Notes: generated from the letters alone by a model not told the origin. 64,000 nt of DNA from Pontimicrobium aquaticum (GCF_005047595.1 NZ_SUPL01000002.1:434001-498000); one strand, 5' to 3'. Shown: positions 7,933-18,296, counted from the first letter of the stretch. Numbers and translations are program-made.

Positions 7933-8616
7933 GTGATAACGAAAACTAATTTGTTTAGCGTTTTTTGTCTCTTTCTTTCTTTATTATTTTTCTATAATAT
8001 CAGCTATGGACAAGAAAAAGCAAAAAGCACTAAAATAAAAACTTTAAATAAAGGATATAATTCTGAAGTTAGAGGAACTAATGCATTATCAGTAGCTTTT
8101 GGTGCAGCAATAGCTAATGCAGATTATCCAGAAGCGCTCTTTGAAGTGAATATGCATGTTGCTTATAAACGTTTTTTGGGACCATATGTAAATATTAATA
8201 TTGGTTACAATAAATATAACTTAGCTTTTAAAGATGTGTTTAATGAAGGCTTTATGTCTTTTGATGTAAACTTAGAAATTATCCCTTTTTCAAAGAATAT
8301 ATTTTCACCCTTTGTATATGCTGGAGGAGGTGTTAATGCGTCAAATTATTTTGTAACTACCGATACAAAAACTCAAGGAGGTGCGGGATTTGAAGTACTT
8401 ATAAGTCCATCTGTTGGAGTAAAACTATTCGCAGAATATAATATGATGTTTACCGATGAACTAGATGGCAGGATATATGGAGCATCAGATGATGCTTTCT
8501 GGAGAGCTGCAATTGGTTTAAATTTTTATTTCGGAAAACGTGGTAAAAGAAGAAATGTTAATAAAAACGAACCAACTGTAATTAATTCTAACCCAATAAT
8601 TCACTCAAAAAACTAA
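7933..8616 (+). CDS. Outer-membrane beta-barrel protein
   Basis: An N-terminal signal sequence (LFSVFCLFLSLLFFYNISYGQ) is followed by alternating aromatic/polar strands such as VNINIGYNKYNLAF, FSPFVYAGGGVNAS and FWRAAIGLNFYFG. This is the pattern of an 8-strand OmpA/OmpX-like barrel. After the last strand there is a basic tail (KRGKRRNVNKNE). An in-frame TAA sits directly before the GTG at 7933, and no ATG precedes the signal sequence, so GTG is the best start (TTG at 7951 is possible). It lies 42 bases upstream of purM. The exact role is unknown. Confidence 0.72.
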   Translation: MITKTNLFSVFCLFLSLLFFYNISYGQEKAKSTKIKTLNKGYNSEVRGTNALSVAFGAAIANADYPEALFEVNMHVAYKRFLGPYVNINIGYNKYNLAFKDVFNEGFMSFDVNLEIIPFSKNIFSPFVYAGGGVNASNYFVTTDTKTQGGAGFEVLISPSVGVKLFAEYNMMFTDELDGRIYGASDDAFWRAAIGLNFYFGKRGKRRNVNKNEPTVINSNPIIHSKN

Positions 8617-8658
8617 ATACTTTGCTATTTTTGCAGCATCAAAAAACAACATTCCAAA

Positions 8659-9840
8659 ATGAGTAACGAGGTTAGTAAAAGGTATGCGCAAAGAGGTGTT
8701 TCTGCTTCCAAAGAGGATGTGCATAATGCTATTAAGAATATTGATAAAGGTTTGTTTCCTAAAGCTTTTTGTAAAATAGTTCCTGATTATTTAACAAACG
8801 ACGATGATTACTGTTTAATAATGCATGCAGATGGTGCAGGAACAAAAAGCTCTTTAGCTTATATGTATTGGAAGGAAACAGGCGATGTTTCTGTTTGGAA
8901 AGGTATAGCTCAAGATGCATTAATTATGAATATTGATGATCTTTTATGTGTTGGAGCTGCTGATAATATAATGTTATCATCAACAATAGGACGAAACAAA
9001 AACCTTATTCCTGGTGAAGTTATCTCAGCAATCATTAATGGAACAGAAGAGTTGATAACCGAATTAAAGGAATTTGGAGTCACTATTCATTCTACAGGAG
9101 GTGAAACTGCTGATGTTGGTGATTTAGTAAGAACTATTATTGTTGACTCAACTGTAACAGCTAGAATGAGACGTAAAGATGTTATCGATAATGCAAATAT
9201 TAAAGCAGGTGATGTAATTATTGGCTTAGAAAGCTTTGGTCAAGCTACATACGAAAAAGAGTATAATGGAGGTATGGGAAGTAATGGGTTAACATCTGCA
9301 CGACATGATGTGTTTCATAATTATCTAGCAAAAAAATACCCTGAAAGTTTTGATGCTTCAGTACCAAAAGAGCTAGTATATTCTGGTAATGTTAAGCTAA
9401 CCGATGATGTTGTGGACGCACCTATTGATGCTGGAAAGTTAGTGTTATCACCAACAAGAACTTATGCTCCAATTATAAAATCTATTTTATCTAAATATAA
9501 TAGTAATAGTGTGCATGGAATGGTGCATTGTAGTGGTGGAGCACAAACTAAAATTCTGCATTTTGTTGAAAATCTTCATATTATAAAGGATAACATGTTT
9601 TCTATTCCTCCATTGTTCAAATTAATTCAAGAGCAATCTAAAACAGATTGGAAGGAGATGTATCAAGTTTTTAACTGTGGCCACCGAATGGAGTTGTATG
9701 TATCTCCTGAAATAGCTAACGATATAATTGCTATTTCTAAATCGTTTAATGTTAATGCTCAGCTAATTGGAAGGGTTGAAGAGAGTAATTCAAAAAAACT
9801 TACAATAAAAAGCGAATTTGGCGTTTTTAACTATAGCTAA
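8659..9840 (+). CDS. purM: Phosphoribosylformylglycinamidine cyclo-ligase (AIR synthase)
   Basis: Fifth step of de novo purine synthesis: ATP-dependent ring closure of FGAM to AIR. The 393-residue protein has the Bacteroidota form of PurM, longer than the 345-residue E. coli enzyme. Visible blocks are MHADGAGTKSSLAY near residue 54, DALIMNIDDLLCVGA near 92, STGGETADVGDLVRT near 150, and the C-terminal HGMVHCSGGAQTK. A TATTTTTG box at 8626-8633 suggests its own promoter. It is followed after 17 bases by the DUF3078 gene. Confidence 0.94.
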   Translation: MSNEVSKRYAQRGVSASKEDVHNAIKNIDKGLFPKAFCKIVPDYLTNDDDYCLIMHADGAGTKSSLAYMYWKETGDVSVWKGIAQDALIMNIDDLLCVGAADNIMLSSTIGRNKNLIPGEVISAIINGTEELITELKEFGVTIHSTGGETADVGDLVRTIIVDSTVTARMRRKDVIDNANIKAGDVIIGLESFGQATYEKEYNGGMGSNGLTSARHDVFHNYLAKKYPESFDASVPKELVYSGNVKLTDDVVDAPIDAGKLVLSPTRTYAPIIKSILSKYNSNSVHGMVHCSGGAQTKILHFVENLHIIKDNMFSIPPLFKLIQEQSKTDWKEMYQVFNCGHRMELYVSPEIANDIIAISKSFNVNAQLIGRVEESNSKKLTIKSEFGVFNYS

Positions 9841-9857
9841 TAAAACGACTTCTAAAA

Positions 9858-10835
9858 ATGACTAAAATTTTAAAATTTCAATTCACCACAATTGCAATAT
9901 TTTTTTGTGTAACTTTTTTAAAAGCTCAGCAAAATTTAGATTTAACGCTCTATCCAGAAGATTTTGTAACGACTCATTGGAAAGAGGTAAATACAGCTAG
10001 CCTAGATATAAGTGAAGTGGCTTTTGTTAATTGGAATTCGGGTGGTTCTAATTCAATCTCTGGTTTGCTTGGTTTAGAAGCGCAAAGAAATTACAAGAAA
10101 GATCATTTGGTTTGGGAAAATAGAGCTGTAGTGCGCTATGGTGTTAACAAGCAGCAAAATCAAAGTTTAAGAAAAACGGATGATATTCTTGAGTTAAAAT
10201 CACGTTTTGGATTTAGGCAGGACACAAAATCAAATTGGTATTATTCAGCCAATTTTAGTTTTGCTACGCAATTTACTAATGGGTACAATTATTCGAATAG
10301 TGATTCAAGTCCAATTTCAAAATTTATGGCACCTGCTTATATGTTTTTGGGCGTGGGAACGGTTTATGGGGAGCATATAGAAGAGTTTAATGCATATTTA
10401 TCACCTTTAACTTTAAAATCTACTTTCGTTTTAGATCAAAATTTAGCCGATGCAGGTTCTTTTGGTGTTACACCTGCAACATATGATGCCTTGGGGAATA
10501 AATTGACGGATGGTGAAAACTCTAGAAAAGAAGTTGGAATCTTAATGACGAGCTCTTATGAGAATATTTTAATGAATAATATTTCAGTTAGAAACTTAGT
10601 GAGCTTATACACCGATTACCTTAATGACTTTGGAAATGTAGATGTTGATTGGGAGATTAATTTTAAGTTTAAAGTAAACGACCATGTTCGTGCTACAATG
10701 GGTTCACATCTTAAGTATGATAACGATGTAAAAACAGCGGTAGTTGATGAAGATATGCCAGAGGAAACCATCGAAAAAGGAGCTAAAGTTCAGTGGAAAC
10801 AACTGTTAGGTATAGGTGTTTTAGTAAATTTTTAA
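9858..10835 (+). CDS. DUF3078 outer-membrane protein
   Basis: A signal peptide (residues 1-23, ending LKAQ) is followed by the family hallmark FVNWNSGGSNSISGLLGLE, then many amphipathic beta strands (WENRAVVRYG, KSRFGFRQDT, WYYSANFSFATQF) and a final strand LLGIGVLVNF. This pattern indicates a roughly 12- to 14-strand outer-membrane barrel. DUF3078 proteins are common in Bacteroidetes and have no established function. It may be co-transcribed with purM. Confidence 0.85.
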   Translation: MTKILKFQFTTIAIFFCVTFLKAQQNLDLTLYPEDFVTTHWKEVNTASLDISEVAFVNWNSGGSNSISGLLGLEAQRNYKKDHLVWENRAVVRYGVNKQQNQSLRKTDDILELKSRFGFRQDTKSNWYYSANFSFATQFTNGYNYSNSDSSPISKFMAPAYMFLGVGTVYGEHIEEFNAYLSPLTLKSTFVLDQNLADAGSFGVTPATYDALGNKLTDGENSRKEVGILMTSSYENILMNNISVRNLVSLYTDYLNDFGNVDVDWEINFKFKVNDHVRATMGSHLKYDNDVKTAVVDEDMPEETIEKGAKVQWKQLLGIGVLVNF

Positions 10836-11020
10836 CTCATAATAATATTATTAATATTTGTTAACTTTTTTTTGTTGATAAATTTTAAATACCTGATTTT
10901 CAATTTCTTATCAAAAAAACCTGTAAACTTTATGATTTAAATCATGTTTCAAGTTTAAATTTTTTACGTTCTTTACAACTATCAAGATAGAATGTAAAAC
11001 ATTTAAATTAATCCAACAAC

Positions 11021-13582
11021 ATGCAAATACAAACCCAACCTATTGTAAAACCTAAAACTTATTCCCAAGAAGATGCTTTTGAAGCTTCTGTTAAATATTT
11101 TAATGGCGATGATTTAGCTGCTCGTGTTTGGATAAATAAGTATGCCTTAAAAGATTCTGAAGGCAATTTATACGAACTCACTCCTAACGATATGCACAGG
11201 CGTATTGCAAAAGAAATTGCAAGAATTGAGTTGCGTTACCCAAATCCCTTATCTGAAGATGCTATTTTCGACTTAATCAAGGATTTTAAATACATTGTAC
11301 CACAAGGAAGTCCGATGGCAGGTATTGGCAACCCTTATCAAATAGCATCACTTTCAAACTGTTTTGTAATTGGTAATGAAGGTAATTCCGATTCTTATGG
11401 AGGTATCATGAAGATTGACCAAGAACAGGTACAACTTATGAAACGTCGTGGAGGTGTTGGTCACGATTTATCACACATTCGTCCAAAAGGTTCTCCAGTT
11501 AAAAACTCTGCTTTAACATCTACAGGAATAGTTCCTTTTATGGAACGCTATTCAAACTCTACGCGTGAAGTGGCGCAAGATGGTCGTCGAGGAGCGCTTA
11601 TGTTATCGGTGTCTATTAACCATCCAGATTCTGAAGATTTTATAGATGCTAAACTAGAGCAAGGTAAAGTCACAGGAGCCAATGTGTCTGTTAGAATTGA
11701 TGATGAATTTATGAAAGCTGTAAAAACCAGCTCAACATACACACAGAAATATCCAATTTTCAGTAGTAATCCTAAGTTTTCAAAAACGATTGAAGCCAAT
11801 AAACTTTGGAAAAAAATTGTTCATAATGCATGGAAATCAGCCGAACCTGGAATTCTATTTTGGGATACCATTATTAACGAATCTGTTCCAGATTGTTATG
11901 CAGATTTAGGTTACAAAACAGTATCAACCAATCCATGTGGCGAAATTCCGTTATGTCCTTACGATTCTTGTCGTTTATTGGCGATGAATTTATTTTCTTA
12001 TGTTGAAAATCCTTTTACAGACAAAGCCACATTTAATTTCGAGTTGTTTAAAAAACATATTCATGTAGCGCAACGCATCATGGATGATATTATCGATTTA
12101 GAGTTGGAAAAAATTGATGCTATTATTGCTAAAATAGATGCTGACCCAGAATTAAAAGAAGTTAAAGCTACTGAAAGAAATCTGTGGCTAAATATTAAAA
12201 CCAAAGCCAACGAAGGACGCAGAACAGGAATTGGTATTACTGCTGAAGGTGATATGCTGGCTGCTTTAGGAATAAAATACGGAAGCAAAGAAGGTAATGA
12301 TTTTTCTGTTGAAGTGCATAAAACTTTAGGAATTGAAGCATATAGAGCGTCTGTTTACACAGCAAAAGATAGAGGTGCTTTCGCTATATTTGATGCAGAA
12401 CGCGAAAAAAACAATCCGTTTATCCAGCGTTTAAAAGAGGCTGATGATAAGTTGTATTACGAAATGTTGGAACATGGTCGTAGAAACATTGCTTTGTTAA
12501 CGATTGCACCAACAGGAACAACCAGTTTAATGACGCAAACGTCTTCTGGAATTGAGCCTGTATTTATGCCAGTTTACAAGCGTAGAAGAAAAGTTAATCC
12601 TAACGATAAAAATGTACGTGTGGATTTTGTAGATGAGGTTGGAGATTCTTGGGAAGAATATGTGGTGTTTCATCACAGATTCAAGCAATGGATGGAAGTA
12701 AACGGCATAGCTACCGATAAGAATTACACTCAGGAAGAACTCGATAAAATAGTAAAAAAATCACCATACTACAAAGCAACTTCCAATGATGTAGATTGGA
12801 TGAGCAAAGTTAGTATGCAAGGTGCTGTACAAAAATGGGTAGATCATTCCATTAGTGTTACTATTAATTTACCTAACAATGCTACTGAAGAATTAGTAGG
12901 TAAATTGTATTTAGAAGCTTGGGAAGCTGGTTGTAAAGGAGTTACTGTTTATAGAGATGGTTCACGTTCAGGTGTATTAATTTCTAACGATGAAAAAAAA
13001 TCAGAAGATGATGCTCAGGAAATGCTAACAGCATTTCCAACCAAACGTCCGCAAGTGTTGGAGGCAGATGTAGTTCGTTTTCAAAATAATAAAGAAAAGT
13101 GGATAGCCTTTATTGGGTTGATTGATGGAAAACCTTACGAAGTATTTACTGGTTTGGCTGATGATGAAGATGGCATTTTAATACCGCGTTGGGCAAACAG
13201 TGGCTTGATTATTAAAAACAGAAACGAAGACGGAACATCGCGTTACGATTTTCAATATCAAAATAAAAGAGGTTACAAAACCACTATTGAAGGCTTGTCG
13301 CATAAATTCAATCCAGAATATTGGAACTATGCCAAACTGATCTCAAGTACCTTGCGTCATGGAATGCCAATTGATAAGATTGTAGATTTAATCAATAGTT
13401 TACAGCTAGATAGCGAATCTATCAACACATGGAAAAATGGTGTGGTTAGAGCTTTAAAACGTTATGTGGAAGATGGTACACAAGCTAAAGGGCAAACCTG
13501 TACCAATTGCAATTCTACTAGCTTAATTTACCAAGAAGGTTGTTTGACTTGTAAAGATTGTGGTTCCTCTAAATGTGGATAG
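11021..13582 (+). CDS. nrdJ: Adenosylcobalamin-dependent (class II) ribonucleotide reductase
   Basis: Reduces ribonucleotides to deoxyribonucleotides using adenosylcobalamin, independent of oxygen. The 853-residue chain has the class II glycyl-free barrel: SNCFVIG (first redox cysteine, near 113), the thiyl-radical segment NPCGEIPLCPYDSC (near 303-316), and APTGTTSLM (near 500). The last 30 residues hold CTNC, CLTCKDC and SKCG, the cysteine-rich tail that re-reduces the active site or binds zinc. Preceding sequence (186 bases) is AT-rich with no B12-riboswitch-like box. It converges on the DASS gene with 2 bases between stops. Confidence 0.94.
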   Translation: MQIQTQPIVKPKTYSQEDAFEASVKYFNGDDLAARVWINKYALKDSEGNLYELTPNDMHRRIAKEIARIELRYPNPLSEDAIFDLIKDFKYIVPQGSPMAGIGNPYQIASLSNCFVIGNEGNSDSYGGIMKIDQEQVQLMKRRGGVGHDLSHIRPKGSPVKNSALTSTGIVPFMERYSNSTREVAQDGRRGALMLSVSINHPDSEDFIDAKLEQGKVTGANVSVRIDDEFMKAVKTSSTYTQKYPIFSSNPKFSKTIEANKLWKKIVHNAWKSAEPGILFWDTIINESVPDCYADLGYKTVSTNPCGEIPLCPYDSCRLLAMNLFSYVENPFTDKATFNFELFKKHIHVAQRIMDDIIDLELEKIDAIIAKIDADPELKEVKATERNLWLNIKTKANEGRRTGIGITAEGDMLAALGIKYGSKEGNDFSVEVHKTLGIEAYRASVYTAKDRGAFAIFDAEREKNNPFIQRLKEADDKLYYEMLEHGRRNIALLTIAPTGTTSLMTQTSSGIEPVFMPVYKRRRKVNPNDKNVRVDFVDEVGDSWEEYVVFHHRFKQWMEVNGIATDKNYTQEELDKIVKKSPYYKATSNDVDWMSKVSMQGAVQKWVDHSISVTINLPNNATEELVGKLYLEAWEAGCKGVTVYRDGSRSGVLISNDEKKSEDDAQEMLTAFPTKRPQVLEADVVRFQNNKEKWIAFIGLIDGKPYEVFTGLADDEDGILIPRWANSGLIIKNRNEDGTSRYDFQYQNKRGYKTTIEGLSHKFNPEYWNYAKLISSTLRHGMPIDKIVDLINSLQLDSESINTWKNGVVRALKRYVEDGTQAKGQTCTNCNSTSLIYQEGCLTCKDCGSSKCG

Positions 13583-13584
13583 GT

Positions 13585-15066
13585 CTAACTTTTCTTTAGA
13601 GCTTCAGGAAATACATTAGGATCAAAATCCCAAAGCAAAGGCAATAAGTAATACGTAATAAGCGTGATTAATACCACGCTTATTACGTTCATTAATATGC
13701 CTGTTCTCATCATATCTGGAATTTTTAAATAGCCAGAGCCAAATACAATTGCATTTGGAGGTGTGGCTACTGGCAACATAAACGCACAAGAAGCTGCAAC
13801 AGTTATTCCGACCATCAATGTAAAAGGATGGACATCTAAAACTAAGGCAATTGGTGCAATTACTGGAAGCAACATAGCTGTGGTTGCTAAGTTAGAGGTA
13901 ATTTCTGTTAGGAAGTTAACTGCTAGAACTAATACAAATAACAATGCAAATAATGGTAAGTTATCAAATTGGGTTATTTGTGCTCCAATCCATTGGGCTA
14001 ATCCGCTTGTTTTAAAACCTTCGGCTAATGCTAGTCCACCACCAAAAAGCAATAAAATTCCCCAAGGTAATTTTACAGCACTTTCCCAATTAATAATCTT
14101 TTTCTCTTTCCTATTTTTAGTTGGAAGCACAAACAAAATAGTTGCACTTACCATAGCAATAATGGTGTCATCAATGGCAGGAATAAGTTTTGAAATGAGA
14201 AATGAGCGAGTAATCCATAAAAAAGCAGTAGCTCCAAAAACAACCAAAACAGTTTTCTCTTCATAACTAATTTTCCCTAAGTTATTGAGTAGTCTTCTTA
14301 TTTCAGCTTTACCTCCAGGAAAATCTTTTTGTGCAAATGTAAAGGCAATATTTGTTAGGTACTTCCAGCAAATAAATAGTAGTATTATAGAAATTGGCAA
14401 ACCATAAACAATCCATTTGGAGAAAGTCATTTCAATGTTGTATTGTTCTTCTAATATTCCTGCAAAAATCAAATTTGGAGGTGTTCCAATTAAAGTTGCA
14501 ATGCCACCAATGGAAGCACTATAAGCAATAGCAAGCATTAAAGCTTTTCCAAAAACTTTGTTTTCATCTTCTTTGGTGTCAGGTTTATCTTTTAACTGTA
14601 GTATTATTGCCATTCCAATAGGTAACATCATAACCGATGTTGCTGTGTTAGATATCCACATACTTAAAAACGCTGTTGCGACCATAAAACCGAGAATGAT
14701 TTTACTCACACTTGTGCCTATAAGATTTATAACTGTAAGAGCAATACGCTTGTGTAAATTCCATTTTTCAATGGCAATGGCAAGTGTAAAACCACCAATG
14801 TAGAGAAACACATATTTATGTCCAAAGGCAGCAGTTGTTGTGCTTAACTCCATAGCTCCAGTTATTGGAAATAAAATAATAGGAAGCATTGCTGTAACTG
14901 CAATTGGTACCACTTCTAGAATCCACCAAACAGCAACCCAAAGCGTAGTGGCTAAAACAGCTATGCCTTCTGGAGATAAATCTTCAGGTTTAAAGAAAAG
15001 CAATGTAAAAGTAAATAACAAAGGACCTAAAATAAGTCCGAACTGTTTTAATGTTTTGTTTCGCAT
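13585..15066 (-). CDS. DASS/SLC13-family sodium:dicarboxylate-type symporter
   Basis: A polytopic inner-membrane protein of 493 residues with about 11-12 hydrophobic segments. It carries the paired family signatures IGTPPNLIFAG near residue 190-200 and PVATPPNAIVFGSGYL near 430, and the motif SNTATSVMMLP (about 138), which forms the sodium/substrate site in this family. Substrates known for relatives are C4-dicarboxylates, citrate, sulfate or phosphate; the sequence does not say which. Monocistronic. Confidence 0.9.
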   Translation of the reverse strand: MRNKTLKQFGLILGPLLFTFTLLFFKPEDLSPEGIAVLATTLWVAVWWILEVVPIAVTAMLPIILFPITGAMELSTTTAAFGHKYVFLYIGGFTLAIAIEKWNLHKRIALTVINLIGTSVSKIILGFMVATAFLSMWISNTATSVMMLPIGMAIILQLKDKPDTKEDENKVFGKALMLAIAYSASIGGIATLIGTPPNLIFAGILEEQYNIEMTFSKWIVYGLPISIILLFICWKYLTNIAFTFAQKDFPGGKAEIRRLLNNLGKISYEEKTVLVVFGATAFLWITRSFLISKLIPAIDDTIIAMVSATILFVLPTKNRKEKKIINWESAVKLPWGILLLFGGGLALAEGFKTSGLAQWIGAQITQFDNLPLFALLFVLVLAVNFLTEITSNLATTAMLLPVIAPIALVLDVHPFTLMVGITVAASCAFMLPVATPPNAIVFGSGYLKIPDMMRTGILMNVISVVLITLITYYLLPLLWDFDPNVFPEALKKS

Positions 15067-15110
15067 TAGTTAGTTATGTAGTAGCAAAATACAATTTTCT
15101 TGGTTAAGAA

Positions 15111-15770
15111 TTAAGTTAAGCTACCTTGGCTTAAATATTCATAGTCTTTAAGCTCATTTATGTTATTTATTTTTTTTGAACAACCATTTTTTATTAAGTA
15201 AATATCATCAGAGGTTTCGATAATATGAGAGTACATGTGGTCTGTTATAATGATAGCTTTATATCTTTTTTCATGTATAATAATTTTCTTAATGCTGTCA
15301 ACTTGTAAAGGTGCCAAATGTGAAAAAGGTTCGTCTAATAATACAATGTTACTATTACTTTTTAAAACTAGGTATATTTCAACAATACGTTGTTCACCAC
15401 CAGATAATTTATTGACTTTAGTTTTTTTATATTTTTCAAAAGCCGGAAATTCTAGTATAAAGTCTTGCCAGCTCACATAAAAAAGTTTAAAAATGTTGAT
15501 GAGTTTTAATTTGGGTAAGAATAAATGTTGGGGTAAGTACTTTACAAGTTTTGTTAAGTAAAGTGGTTTTAAAATGGGTTTATTGTCAATTCTTACTAAC
15601 TTGTATTTTGGTTGAATATTCCCAAAAATAATATTAAGTAATGATGTTTTACCACAGCCATTACTGCCAAGAATACCAACAACTTTACCAGTTTCAGCTT
15701 TTAAGTATATACCATTTAAAATACGTTTAGAATTGTAGTTAAGCTCTACATTATCTATTTCAAGAATCAT
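15111..15770 (-). CDS. ABC-type ATPase subunit
   Basis: All nucleotide-binding motifs are present: Walker A GSNGCGKTS (about 35-43), Q-loop in KYLPQH, signature LSGGEQR (about 130), Walker B NIVLLDEPF (about 152-160), and the switch histidine in ITDHMYSHI. It is 219 aa, a stand-alone ATPase. Its start overlaps the end of the 95-residue membrane protein gene by 4 bases (ATGA), so the two are translated together. No conventional permease is adjacent, so the transported substrate, if any, cannot be inferred. Confidence 0.85.
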   Translation of the reverse strand: MILEIDNVELNYNSKRILNGIYLKAETGKVVGILGSNGCGKTSLLNIIFGNIQPKYKLVRIDNKPILKPLYLTKLVKYLPQHLFLPKLKLINIFKLFYVSWQDFILEFPAFEKYKKTKVNKLSGGEQRIVEIYLVLKSNSNIVLLDEPFSHLAPLQVDSIKKIIIHEKRYKAIIITDHMYSHIIETSDDIYLIKNGCSKKINNINELKDYEYLSQGSLT

Positions 15771-16054
15771 ATAAATTCTTTAATAAGGAGTAGAAAGGTA
15801 ATGGTTATTAAAACATCAACAAAAAATAATACTGAAAATAGTTTGAATGTAGATATTCCAAGGTTTTTGTAAAATATTAGTTTACGCTTAGTAGAAGTTT
15901 CATTTACAAGATACCATAGAAAAAAAGTTAACAGTAATTTTGTGACTATAGCAGCAAATATATCAGGATTAACAGCTGTAATAATAATATTAATAAAAAA
16001 AGACCATAAAACATACGATCTATAAAAAGCCATTATGGACATTAACTGCTGCAT
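15767..16054 (-). CDS. Small membrane protein coupled to the ABC ATPase
   Basis: 95 residues with three hydrophobic stretches (about 10-30, 33-50 and 70-92). The last ends in ITFLLLIKEF. I do not recognise a family. Translational coupling to the ATPase suggests a membrane partner, although it is much too short for a normal ABC permease unless it oligomerises. The start shown has Met at residues 1, 5 and 8, and MSIMAFYRSYVL could also be the true beginning. Confidence 0.55.
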   Translation of the reverse strand: MQQLMSIMAFYRSYVLWSFFINIIITAVNPDIFAAIVTKLLLTFFLWYLVNETSTKRKLIFYKNLGISTFKLFSVLFFVDVLITITFLLLIKEFI

Positions 16055-16116
16055 ATACTTTAATAAACGACTAATGCAAATAAATATTTCGTGTTTACTA
16101 TGAAGATTTTACTTCA

Positions 16117-16145
16117 TTGAGAATTCATAAATTATCGTATTTTTG
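16117..16145 (+). promoter_or_regulatory. Promoter of prfA
   Basis: TTG (16117-16119), 18-base spacer, then TATTTTTG (16138-16145): a good match to the Bacteroidota -33/-7 pattern. The ATG follows 21 bases later. Confidence 0.6.
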
Positions 16146-16166
16146 CGACACAATTTAAGAGAGTAG

Positions 16167-17243
16167 ATGTTAGAAAAGATTCAAATAGTAAAACAGCGTT
16201 TTGATGAAGTAAGTGATTTAATTATCCAACCAGATATTATTTCAGATCAGAAACGATATATAAAGCTAAATAAAGAATATAAAGACCTTAAGAAGATTGT
16301 TGATAAAGGAGAAGTTTATAAATCTTTAACAGATAATATTGCCGAAGCTGAAGAAATAATTGCTGATGGTAGTGATGCCGAAATGGTTGAAATGGCTAAA
16401 ATGCAATTAGAAGAAGCAAAAGCTGAATTACCTGCTTTAGAAGAAGAAATTAAATTTTTACTAATTCCAAAAGATCCAGATGATGCCAAAAACGTAGTCG
16501 TTGAGGTACGCGCTGGAACTGGAGGAGACGAGGCTAGTATTTTTGCTGGAGATTTATATAGAATGTACTCAAAATACTGTAGCGATAAAGGGTGGAAGGT
16601 AGATGTTGTAAGTTTAAGCGAAGGAACTTCAGGAGGGTTTAAGGAGATAATCTTTGAAGTGTCTGGTGAAGATGTCTATGGAACTATGAAGTTTGAAGCT
16701 GGTGTACATCGTGTACAACGTGTGCCTCAAACAGAGACTCAAGGTAGGGTGCATACCTCTGCCGCTACTGTAATGGTGCTTCCAGAAGCCGAAGAATTTG
16801 ATGTGGAATTAGACATGAGCGAAGTGCGAATTGAGCGTACTACATCAACAGGTCCTGGAGGACAATCTGTTAATACAACGTATTCGGCAATTAAATTACA
16901 TCACGAACCAACAGGAATGATCGTGAGTTGTCAAGACCAAAAATCATCACACAAAAATCTTGAGAAAGCTTTAAAAGTTTTACGTTCACGTTTATATGAA
17001 ATGGAATTGGCTAAGAAGCAAGCGGCAGATTCCGAGAAGCGAAAGAGTATGGTGTCATCAGGTGATAGAAGTGCAAAAATTAGAACCTATAATTATCCGC
17101 AAGGACGAGTGACCGACCATAGAATAGGGTTAACCTTGTATGATTTGTCCAATATCATTAATGGTGACATTCAAAAAATAATAGACGAATTAATGTTAGC
17201 TGAAAACACTGAGATGTTGAAGGCTAGTGATGATGTGATATAA
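16167..17243 (+). CDS. prfA: Peptide chain release factor 1
   Basis: Recognises UAA and UAG and releases the peptide from the ribosome. It has the catalytic GGQ in [15 protein letters not shown] (about 230), preceded by the class-I RF segment [19 protein letters not shown]. The discriminator tripeptide in [10 protein letters not shown] is P-Q-T, where E. coli RF1 has P-A-T, which supports RF1 over RF2. The 358-residue length is typical. There is no in-frame UGA early in the gene as seen in RF2 autoregulation. Confidence 0.96.
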   Translation: MLEKIQIVKQRFDEVSDLIIQPDIISDQKRYIKLNKEYKDLKKIVDKGEVYKSLTDNIAEAEEIIADGSDAEMVEMAKMQLEEAKAELPALEEEIKFLLIPKDPDDAKNVVVEVRAGTGGDEASIFAGDLYRMYSKYCSDKGWKVDVVSLSEGTSGGFKEIIFEVSGEDVYGTMKFEAGVHRVQRVPQTETQGRVHTSAATVMVLPEAEEFDVELDMSEVRIERTTSTGPGGQSVNTTYSAIKLHHEPTGMIVSCQDQKSSHKNLEKALKVLRSRLYEMELAKKQAADSEKRKSMVSSGDRSAKIRTYNYPQGRVTDHRIGLTLYDLSNIINGDIQKIIDELMLAENTEMLKASDDVI

Positions 17244-17248
17244 ATTTC

Positions 17249-17271
17249 AAGCCTCTTTTTGAGGCTTTTTT
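17249..17271 (+). terminator. Terminator between prfA and pyrF
   Basis: 7-bp inverted repeat AAGCCTC/GAGGCTT around five T, followed by a T-run. It ends six bases before the pyrF start, so pyrF is either read through or initiated inside this short gap. Confidence 0.7.
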
Positions 17272-17277
17272 AATAAC

Positions 17278-18087
17278 ATGACTACAGAACAACTAATTGC
17301 TGAAATCAAAAAAAAGAAATCCTTTCTCTGTATAGGATTAGATGTTGATTTAAATAAAATTCCTCAGTATTTATTAAAAGAAGACGACCCAATTTTTGCT
17401 TTTAATAAAGCTATTATTGATGCCACACATCACTTATGTGTAGCTTACAAACCTAATACTGCGTTTTATGAAGCTTACGGAATTAAAGGTTGGCAAGCAT
17501 TAGAGAAAACAATAAAGTATCTAAATAAAAATCATCCAGAAATTTTTACCATTGCTGATGCGAAGCGTGGTGATATTGGTAATACAAGTACTATGTATGC
17601 CAAAGCATTTTTTGAGGATTTAGGCTTTGATAGTGTGACTGTAGCACCTTATATGGGAAAAGATTCCGTAGAACCTTTTTTGACTTTTGAGGATAAGCAT
17701 ACCATTTTATTAGCATTGACCTCTAATCAAGGTGCTTTTGATTTTCAGACAAAAACTGTAGATGGAATAGAATTATACAAACAAGTTTTAAAAACTTCTA
17801 AGTCTTGGCAAAATTCTGAGAATTTAATGTACGTAGTTGGTGCTACAAAAGCAGAATATTTAGCTGATATTAGACAAATTATTCCAAATAGTTTTTTATT
17901 AGTTCCTGGAGTTGGAGCACAAGGTGGAAATTTACAAGAGGTTTGTAAATATGGAATGAATAAAAATATTGGGTTATTAATTAATTCGTCTCGAGGAATT
18001 ATTTATGCATCAAATGATAACAATTTTGCTAAAGCAGCAGCCAATAAAGCCTTAGAATTGCAACAGCAAATGGCTGAACTCATTTAA
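17278..18087 (+). CDS. pyrF: Orotidine 5'-phosphate decarboxylase
   Basis: Last step of UMP synthesis. The 269-residue length and the motif [15 protein letters not shown] (catalytic Lys/Asp, about residue 93) are those of the longer subfamily 2 of OMP decarboxylases, rather than the 230-residue E. coli type. N-terminal [15 protein letters not shown] and C-terminal [10 protein letters not shown] and NSSRGI (phosphate site) are also in place. The stop overlaps the end of the convergent small gene by 4 bases. Confidence 0.94.
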   Translation: MTTEQLIAEIKKKKSFLCIGLDVDLNKIPQYLLKEDDPIFAFNKAIIDATHHLCVAYKPNTAFYEAYGIKGWQALEKTIKYLNKNHPEIFTIADAKRGDIGNTSTMYAKAFFEDLGFDSVTVAPYMGKDSVEPFLTFEDKHTILLALTSNQGAFDFQTKTVDGIELYKQVLKTSKSWQNSENLMYVVGATKAEYLADIRQIIPNSFLLVPGVGAQGGNLQEVCKYGMNKNIGLLINSSRGIIYASNDNNFAKAAANKALELQQQMAELI

Positions 18088-18296
18088 ATTGTTGTTTCAG
18101 CTTGTTCTCTAGAAAGGTATTTTAACCGATTTAGTTTATTTAAAAGCTTGAGCGCTTTATATTCTGAAATATCACTCAAAGCAGAGTCTGTTTGGCGTAA
18201 ATTATAAGCTTGCTCAACAAGTTGTTTGTAACGCTTGCTAAGTTTTTTTTGATGATCTTTAAGAATGTTGTTTCTATTCATTGTGTTAAAAATCAA
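18084..18296 (-). CDS. Lacal_2735-type small helical protein
   Basis: Up to 70 residues, or 65 if it starts at the second Met (18281). Charged and entirely helical: [42 protein letters not shown]. The pattern of a basic helix, then AYxLxxxDxxLSD, then a second helix matches the short flavobacterial family named after Lacal_2735, whose function is unknown. Convergent with pyrF. Confidence 0.6.
   Translation of the reverse strand: MIFNTMNRNNILKDHQKKLSKRYKQLVEQAYNLRQTDSALSDISEYKALKLLNKLNRLKYLSREQAETTI

Noticed and set aside
10836-11020. Cobalamin riboswitch before nrdJ
   Set aside because: No B12-box-like GCCACTG segment and little pairing potential were found in the AT-rich leader.
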